Below, one piece after another: positions 56,210 through 64,000 of a stretch of 64,000 bases of DNA. Both the position numbers and the translations under genes were made by a program. Below the pieces are notes generated by a model. The model saw only the letters and a list, made by a program, of their open reading frames with translations, did not search any database and was not told the DNA's origin. The DNA comes from Paramarasmius palmivorus (taxonomy: Eukaryota > Basidiomycota > Agaricomycetes > Agaricales > Marasmiaceae): assembly GCA_037176845.1 (NCBI GenBank), contig JAYKXP010000120.1, forward strand, positions 62,001-126,000, in the 5' to 3' direction. Within the stretch, counting starts at the first letter, position 1. Every line of letters starts with the position of its first letter.

Positions 56210-59200
56210 CAGCCGACCTTGTACGGATTTTGTAAAGGCGGTCGTTAAGTTAACCAGAAATCCTTTACAAAGGCGGTGGATAAATACTAGGTCCAGTGTT
56301 TGGTGAAACCTTAAATGATAATTTCGAGGTTTTGTCTAGAAATTTGTCTAAAAAAGGCAAGAGATCTGGAAGAAACTAACAGGCCGCTTTTGGGGTTCCA
56401 AAAATGGCAGGAGAGGGATTCCCAGGGTCTAGGTAACCCTAACAGGGTGTTCTAGGGCGCTTTTGGGCGCTTTTTTGGCGCTTTTTTCACAGGAAAATTA
56501 TTCCCACACTGCTGGCCACATCTGGAATGGTTCCCTGCTCCGCTTTTTGCTTCCCAAAATGGAAGGTGGCCTTCCCAGGGGCTGGGAAACCATTACTGGC
56601 CGCTTTTTGGGCGCTTTTGGGCGCTTTTTGAGCGCTTTTTTAACAGGAAAAATATTCCCACCATCTGGGGGTCATATGGAATGCTCACCTGCTCCGCTTT
56701 TTGCTTCCCAAAATGGAAGGTGGCCTTCCCAGGGGCTGGGAAACCATTACTGGCCGCTTTTTGGGCGCTTTTGGGCGCTTTTTGAGCGCTTTTTTAACAG
56801 GAAAAATATTCCCACCATCTGGGGGTCATATGGAATGCTCACCTGCTCCGCTTTTTGCTTCCCAAAATGGAAGGTGACCTTCCCAGGGGCTGGGAAACCA
56901 TTATAGGGCGCTTTTGAGCGCTTTTTTGGGCGCTTTTTTCACAGGAAAATTATTCCCACACCTCCTGACATCATCTGGCATGGTCCCTGATGCCTCTCTG
57001 CTCCGCTTTTGGCTTCCCAAAATGGAAGGTGCCCTTACCTCACTTTTTTCCACCCACAATCAATGTATTGGGGGACTATTGGGGCATGCTGGGGGACTAT
57101 AAAAATCGCATTTTTGAGAAAATGTGTTCCAATATGTCCTAGAAGTATGCCCCTGCAATTGGAGAGCAGGGGAATGCAAAAAAAGCGGTCCAAATATGGT
57201 AATTCAGGAAAATGGCCTATTGGATCTTGGGCTACAGGCCAGATATTGACATAGGGTAAGTTGGAGGACCTAGATACATCAAATACAAGCCTGGGCATAC
57301 CAAATAGTACATAGTTTAGTGGGGGAATGGTGCTTAAATATCAAAAATACTGAAAATCTCCGAAATTAGGGGAATAAAATTACAGGATGGAATGTAATGC
57401 AGCTGGGGCTTAGATATTGTAAATGAGGGATGATATATATGTCCCCTTGATGGGTTTACAATCCTGGAGGGCTAGCTATTTTTCCAGATTTACTACACTC
57501 AAATTCGCTTTTTTTAGACATTGGTAATACTGTATTACAGGGAATGATTGGAATAGGCTAATACTTGTTCATAACCCACTCTAGGGTGTACAGATGACGA
57601 CTACATAACTGCCCAAGCACTCCTGAATGTGTAACACCTTGTTCAATCCAATGTATTGTACATGTATGTAATACACCCAGTAATTCATGAATAGCACCTC
57701 AGGGAAGCATCCCAGCACCAAGAGGGTATCAAAATCGGATTCAGGCACCCAAATTACACTTTGTCACTTTGACATCAGATTTTTTGATCACATTTATATG
57801 TTGCTATTAAAAAAATCGCATTTTTAGGGGTTTTTGTGTACTGGAGCATGGGGATTGCTCCTAAAATCACCAAAAGTGAATGAGAGACAGTTCACTATGC
57901 ATAGAACAGGAATATCAATTGCCTCCATGAATCCTACAGCAGGAATCCTTATGCCAGATGCATCAATTCTCAAAAACCCTCCCCCCCTCCCACTGCATTA
58001 TCAGAGGGCTTCAGGGATTGGTGGGGGGACTCTGGGAAACATCAGAATCGAATTCAGAGCACTCTAGAACATAGAAAATAAGTCTGGGGGGACAGAAATC
58101 CATTCACATTTGACCCCAATACATGCACATTTAGTTGAATGCTTAAGTGTATATGCAATGTATGTTAACTTATAGCATAAAACTTGTCAGATACATATCT
58201 CAAGCTACAGTGATTGGATTCCTTTCAACCCTGGACATATTCTTGACTGATTTTTCATCCTGAATTCGATTTTGAGGTTCCCCAAGCCCCCAGATCACTC
58301 CCTGCAATACTACATCCATAGTACATGTTTTCTGTAATTGTGCAGGAATTGATTAGTCTGGCATATGGATTCCTGTCATAGGATTCATGGAGGCAATTGA
58401 TATTCCTGTTCTATGCATAGTGAACTGTCTCTCATTCACTTTTGGTGATTTTAGGAGCAATCCCCATGCTCCAGTACACAAAAACCCCTAAAAATGCGAT
58501 TTTTTGTATAGCAACATACAGATGTATTCAAAAAATGTGCTTTCATAGTAGGAAAGTGTATTTTGGGTGCCTGAACTCGATTTTGATACCCTCTTTGTGC
58601 TGGGATGTTTCCCTGAGGTGCTATTCATGAATTACTGGGTGTATTACATACATGTACAATACATTGAATTAAACAAGGTGTTGCACATACAGGAGTGCTT
58701 GGGCAAGTATATATTCATCATCTATACATCCCAAAGTGGGTTATGAACAAGAATTAGCCCATCCCAATCATTCCCTGTGGTACAGTATTACCAGTGTCTA
58801 AAAAAAGCGAATTTGAGTGCAGTAAATCTGGAAAAATAGCTAGCCCTCCAGGACTGTAAACCCATCAAGGACACATATATATCATCCCTCATTTACAATA
58901 TCTAAGCCCCAGCTGCATTACATCCCATCCTGGAATTTTATTTCCACAATTTCGGAGATTTTCAGTATTTTTCATATTTAAGCACCATTACCCTACTAAT
59001 CCATGTACTATTTGGTATGCCCAGGCTTGTATTTAATGTATCTAGGTCCTCCAACTTACCCTATGTCAATATCTGGCCTGTAGCCCAAGATCCAACAGGC
59101 CATTTTCCTGAATTACCATATTTGGACCGCTTTTTTTGCATTCCCCTGCTCTCCAATTGCAGGGGCATACTTCTAGGACATATTAGAACACATTCTCTCA

Positions 59201-59930
59201 AAAATGCGATTTTTATAGTCCCCCAGCATGCCCCAATAGCCCCCCAATGCATTGATTGTGGGTGGAAAAAAGTGAGGTAAGGGCACCTTCCATTTTGGGA
59301 AGCCAAAAGCGGAGTAGAGAGGCATGCCAGATGATGTCAGGAGGTGTGGGAATATTTTTCCTGTGAAAAAAGCGCCCAAAAAGCGGTCTGTGATGGTTTC
59401 CCAGCCCCTGGGAAGACCACCTTCCATTTTGGGAAGCAAAAAGCGGAGCAGGTGAGCATTCCATATGACCCCCAGATGGTGGGAATATTTTTCCTGTTAA
59501 AAAAGCGCTCAAAAAGCGCCCAAAAGCGCCCAAAAAGCGGCCAGCAATGGTTTCCCAGCCCCTGGGAAGACCACCTTCCATTTTGGGAAGCAAAAAGCGG
59601 AGCAGGGAACCATCCCAGATGTGGCCAGCAGTGTGGGAATATTTTTCCTGTAAAAAAAGCGCCAAAAAAGCGCCCAAAAGCGCCCTAGAGGACCCTGTTA
59701 GGGTTACCTAGACCCTGGGAATCCCTCTCCTGCCATTTTTGGAGCCCCAAAAGCGGCCTGTTTGTTTCTCCCAAATCTCTTGCCTTTTTTGGACAAAAAC
59801 CTCGGAATTATGGTTGACAAATAACAGGAAAAGAAGCCCAGGGATTAACCAGCTCTTTGTCCGTTGCCTTTGTAAAAGGGCTCTGGTCGAGTTAACGACC
59901 GCCTTTATAAAGTCCGTACAAGTCCGGGTG
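56210..59930. mobile_element. R1 palindrome, 3.7-kb foldback element
   Basis: The left arm (56210 to about 58060) and right arm (about 58260-59930) are inverted copies with scattered differences. The ends read CAGCCGACCTTGTACGG and the complement of CACCCGGACTTGTACGG. GTTCAAT at 56203-56209 and 59931-59937 is a 7-bp target-site duplication, and the gag frame of Gypsy-3 is restored by removing the element. The arms contain TTTACAAAGGCGG, many GGGCGCTTTT words and a 154-bp tandem unit. There is no transposase. Confidence 0.85.
56538..56870. repeat. 154-bp tandem repeat in the R1 left arm
   Basis: CTCCGCTTTTTGCTTCCC begins at 56538, 56692 and 56846, giving two full units and a partial third. 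The right arm has fewer copies, so the arms differ in repeat number. Confidence 0.8.
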
Positions 59931-59937
59931 GTTCAAT

Positions 59938-62548
59938 ACTGGGCCCCCTTCTGGAAACATCTATCGTACGCCTATCTTCCAGCCGCATGCGTTGGCTATT
60001 GGGTTGGGACTAAGCCCTGCACAACTGAGTATCACTGTTACGTCCCCAACACCACCTGCCAGAATGGTAGAAAGACCAGAACAGCATGGGAAACCTACCT
60101 CTGTACATATGGTGTCAGACGAAGGTTCCGTAGAGGAGCAGGTTAACCGAGAAGAGGTGTACATGGGTCCCCCCAAGGGAAGTGATGACAGTCTAGCCAA
60201 ATTGTGCCAGAAAGAGGCTCAGGAGCAGGCAGAAATCTGCCTATGATAAACTGGGAATGCAGTTTGAGTCTTCTACCAAATCCTTGCTTGATGCAGCACC
60301 TACTATAGAAGAACTCATTAATATGGCACAGGACTAGGATGAGGAGACACGAAGTGAACTTCTGAGTCAACTGATTTCAAACCTTGTCCAATGGACCCAG
60401 AATCAGAGTCCCCCCACAAGTAATGGGCCAGCCTCTGCTAGCCTTCCCCAAACATCTTCTCCTGCAATCGTTGAAAGCCGAATTCCATCTCCTACAATAA
60501 CCCCAATCACAAGAGAGCCCTATTTTGCAGATCCACCTACCACAGTACCCCTGACTACAACGAGTCATAGCCAATCTGTCCACTGGGCACTTCAGACAGT
60601 TGACTACAAACCTATACCAGGCTTTCCGGTTAAAGAAGAACCAATAGCAGGACCCTCTTCACATGCCACCTCCTTGGACAAGAAACCACGTTCTGAGCAA
60701 CGAAAGGACTGGTGTGACAAAAATGTTCCAAAAGCAGACGAAGCCCCAAAGGAATCAGTTCCTCCAGAGTCCCAGCCACCAACTCATCCTGAAGTACAGC
60801 CCTCTTACATGACGGAAACAATGACTTCTACACCGTCCAGATATGCCTTTTGACTGCCTAAGAACCATAAGGAAGAAAGAGAGATGGTTAAGGCAGGCAG
60901 GAAGACAAAAGCAGCTGTACTCTTAGAGAAGTTGAAAAGGAGAAAAGAAGATGCTGAGAGACTAAAAGAGTGGGAAGGCAGAGATGTTCCTCCTCATTTG
61001 ACCTCCACACAAATTTCTTCACGTCCATCAACTGCGACTATGCAAACTCCTTCAATTCAGTCTACTTCAGACTCCTTTTCTCAATGGATTAACCCTGGAC
61101 AGAGCTCCAACACTCTTCTTCAATCACCAAGCGCACCACCGGCTAATCAGGGAGCCCATACATTAGCTTCTGCAACTCCTGGAAGTGCTGGTTATGAAAC
61201 TGATGTTGAGAGGTCAGTTACTGACCCCAACATTACCTGAACTACAGCAGCACTGCCTGGTGATCCAGATGGGTCAGATCCTTCTTCAGACAATGAGCCA
61301 AACTGTCCAAAGGATCCTCCCCCAGTAATTCCATCCAGAAGGAAAAAGGAGAGGAAGTTAAGACCGGCTGTTGATGAGTCTTCTTCTACAGACAAGGAAG
61401 AACGTCAAGAAGAACAACGATGAACACAGTTGGAGAAGGAAATCAATGCCAAAATAGCTGCTGAGTCCAAAATTGACATTCGCAAGCCGGAACCGTTCTC
61501 AGGAGACTCCAGAGATCAATGGAGACCATTCATTTCAACCATCTACAACATCATACACGCCAAGCCATACACATACGCCAATTCTGATCGTAGAATTGCT
61601 ATGACCAGTTCTTACTTCACGGGAAAAGCCCTAGCAGCTTATCGGGTATTAGTAGAACGCAAGGTCAAGGGCGATTATGTTCCTGAACTTGAAGACTGGA
61701 ATACGTTCCTTGAGACAATTGCAAAAATGTTTGGCCATGAGAATGAAGCCCTTATGGCTCGGGTTAAAATTGGTAACACCAAACAAAAGGAGAAGGAATC
61801 CTTTTGAGACTTCTACCTTCATTTTGCTGAAGCTGCAGTGGACACCGGCTATGACACCATCACTCTACACCATCACCTCCTCACACACATCAACGAACAC
61901 TTCAGAGGAAGACTCATGTTGGCCAGCCAGTTACCCGAAACATACGAGGGACTGGTCGCGATGCTTAGGAGTATGGATGCAACTGAACAAACCTTTCTGC
62001 AGTCTGAAATGTCGTCTCCCTTTCAGTTTTTTTGGTCCAACCCAAACAGAATGACTCCTCAGACAAGCACGTCGCGTTTTTCAGGATATACGCATGAGGA
62101 TTATAACCGCAAAGAGACAACTTCTGCGCCAGCCAGACGTGCAAATGATATGGTTCAGCAAGTAGAGGAACAGAAGAAGACCACAGTTGTAGGACTACCT
62201 TCTCCGGCTAACCAAAAGCCAACCACTCAACAAATGACGACTTGTCAGACCACATTTAGGGTGGCAGGGGTGTCTCAAGAGGAGATGAACTGTAGGCGTG
62301 CAGCTAAAGCCTGCCTTATTTGTGGTCGTCAGGGACACTTCATGGCAAACTGTCCAGACAGGGCTGTAATGGCTAGGATGGCTTATGTACAAGACGAAGA
62401 GTCAGACGAGCCATACTGGAGCATTGGGATGGATGGAATGGTAGATTTCGTCGACCCTGGGGAAATGGATAGCCAAGACGAAGATGACTCAGTAGAGTCT
62501 CAGGGAAATGTCGAGATGACTCAGGAGTTACCCGGCGAGGAGGCCTGA
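59938..62548 (+). pseudogene. Gypsy-3 gag, C-terminal part with zinc knuckle
   Basis: The frame continues with many single stops: near 60246 (shift), 60338 (TAG), 60853, 61239, 61421 and 61805 (all TGA). Capsid sequence starts KPEPFSGDSRDQWRPF (61485) and continues WNTFLETIAKMFG and DFYLHFAEAAVDTGYD. A CCHC knuckle, CLICGRQGHFMANC, lies at 62308-62350, then an acidic tail. The order is that of a Gypsy gag. Confidence 0.85.
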
Positions 62549-62565
62549 GTCTGAGGGGAGCCACT

Positions 62566-64000
62566 ATGTGCTCAGAAATTGCAGACACTGACGCACTTCG
62601 GCTAACCTCGCAGTCTGCACAGGCTTTAATTATAACCCTTATGCTCTTTTCCTTCGTTTTCGCAGCCCTGATTGACTCAGGAGCCTCTTCCTCATTCCTA
62701 GACAGAGACGAAGCCTACCAACACTTCCCTGAACGCATTCACAAACTTCCGGTACCTATTCCAGGAAACATCTGGGGGTATGATAACCGAATATGTTGTT
62801 GGGGATGTTATCTTTGCCAACAGATCCTTTTTCTCAGTCCGTTTCTTTCTCACTAAACTCCATCTGGCTGCAAAAGTGGTACTGGGATTTTCCTGGCTAA
62901 GGGAAGCAAACCCGAATATCAACTGGGCAAACCTAACAGTCGATTTCAGGCGACAAGGTACACGCATATCGGCCTCTGTCTTGCACAACTACTCTCTGCT
63001 GCCTCTCTACGATTCCATGTCCGTCCAGGTAGCCGTTTTGACTGAGTCTTCACCCTCAACTTTCTCCAGCCCGTCATCAGGATTAGCTGAAGAAAGTTGA
63101 ATAGAGAAGACTCTTGATGGGGGGGTATCAATTTCCCAAACTGACGCATTCAACGACAAAACAACTGCTATCACGGACTCATTGTCATGTAACAACAACG
63201 ATGTTAATGCTATTTCACTTGATGAACAAACAAAACCAGGTGAAACACCAGCCGAGGACACCAAGCCAGCGCCTTGGAAGACGCTCCAAATCAGCATGTT
63301 AGGCGCAGTTCCGTTTCTAAAGCTAATACATGAAGGGTGTCAAGTATACCAACTTCACTATCGCCCCCAAGAACCAGAAGCGGATAAGACCAAACCACAC
63401 GAGCCCTCACAATCAGAAGAGCATGTTCAGGCAGAGAAACTTCATGCCACACATGAACCATTGGCTACAAAGGAACACAAGTTAACCGAACAAGAGGTTC
63501 TTGATAAGTTTGTACCGAAAGAGTTCCAAAATATGCAGCAGTGTTCTCTGCAGGTGAAGCAAAAAGGATGCCTCCCCACAGGGATTATGATATCACCATC
63601 GACACAGAGGATCGTCCACTACCGCCTATCAGGAAGCTATACGACATGTCTGAAAAGGAACTCAAAGCACTTAAAGAGTACCTGGACGACATGTTGGGCA
63701 AAGGATTTGTTCGCCCATCAAATTCACCAGTAGGAGCACCTGTCCTATTTGCCAAGAAGAAAGACAGTACCCTTTGGCTATGTGTGGACTATAGGAAACT
63801 CAATCTGGTTATCTGAAAGAACCGCTACCCTCTCCCCTTGATAGGAAACCTCATTGACCAGCTCATAAAAGCCAAAGTGTTCACCAAGTTGGACCTGAGA
63901 GCTGGATATAACAACATCCGCATTGCAGCGGGTCACGAATGGAAAACAGCTTTTAGAACGTGTTATGGCATGTACAAATACATGGTTATGCCGTTTGGTC
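62566..64000 (+). pseudogene. Gypsy-3 protease and start of reverse transcriptase
   Basis: Protease ALIDSGASSSFLDRDEA at 62665, then a frameshift and VVLGFSWLREANPNINW (62876). After a linker, RT begins near 63620 with [19 protein letters not shown], then [20 protein letters not shown] and [10 protein letters not shown], a TGA at 63814, then [16 protein letters not shown] and [15 protein letters not shown]. The catalytic YxDD lies beyond the window. Confidence 0.85.

Noticed and set aside
56463..56906. ORFs in the R1 arms (also 59213-59677, 22949-23461)
   Set aside because: They arise from the GGGCGCTTTT repeats and tandem units; frames differ between copies and no motif is seen.
56210..59930. 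Palindrome as an assembly artefact
   Set aside because: The arms differ at many positions and in tandem-repeat number, and a target duplication plus in-frame gag fit a real insertion.
1..64000. CRISPR array, rRNA genes, bacterial operons
   Set aside because: No regularly spaced direct repeats or rRNA motifs; introns and elements are eukaryotic.

Overview
The window looks like nuclear DNA of a mushroom-forming basidiomycete (Agaricomycetes). Genes have short GT-AG introns of about 50 bases, and the mobile elements (Ty3/Gypsy retrotransposons, a KDZ transposon with a TET/JBP dioxygenase, a C2HC-finger gene family) are typical of that group. I cannot name the species. Almost the whole window is transposons inside transposons, and no intact housekeeping gene is visible. 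All calls come from reading the sequence; no search was run. Layout, left to right. 1-6.7 kb: a broken SNF2-type helicase gene (minus strand), cut by a 1.37-kb inverted-repeat element and followed by a broken transposon-like ORF. 6.8-14.7 kb: old CpG-poor sequence with a small MITE-like element, a truncated Gypsy reverse transcriptase and a second copy of part of the inverted-repeat element. 14.74-18.59 kb: a deleted chromovirus with target-site duplication (TSD) CTATG. It keeps a chromodomain and carries an antisense gene, and another transposon sits inside it. 18.65-19.24 kb: a run of consecutive hairpins. 20.6 kb: a Myb/SANT-like ORF. 21.62-49.95 kb: one Gypsy element (called Gypsy-2) on the minus strand, with 1119-bp LTRs, itself inserted in a repeat called R1 here. 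Its gag gene is split by a 16.6-kb KDZ transposon (about 31.72-48.32 kb). If the insert is removed, gag reads through in frame. 50-54.2 kb: decayed unrecognised genes and LTR-like sequence. 54.28-64 kb: a plus-strand Gypsy (Gypsy-3) starting at a 277-bp LTR. Its gag is interrupted by a 3.7-kb R1 palindrome with a 7-bp TSD, and its reverse transcriptase runs off the right edge. The KDZ element carries a transposase, a TET/JBP-type Fe(II)/2-oxoglutarate dioxygenase with all iron and 2OG ligands in place, a protein with an RNase H1-type hybrid-binding (viroplasmin) domain, and about six unrecognised genes. Each end also has a tRNA-like A-box/B-box sequence in mirror orientation. A single theme runs through the decay. 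Most in-frame stops in otherwise open reading frames are TGA codons explained by CGA to TGA, and other changes also sit at CpG. This suggests cytosine methylation with deamination, or a RIP-like process, acting even on the young Gypsy-2 whose two LTRs differ at only six positions I could find.
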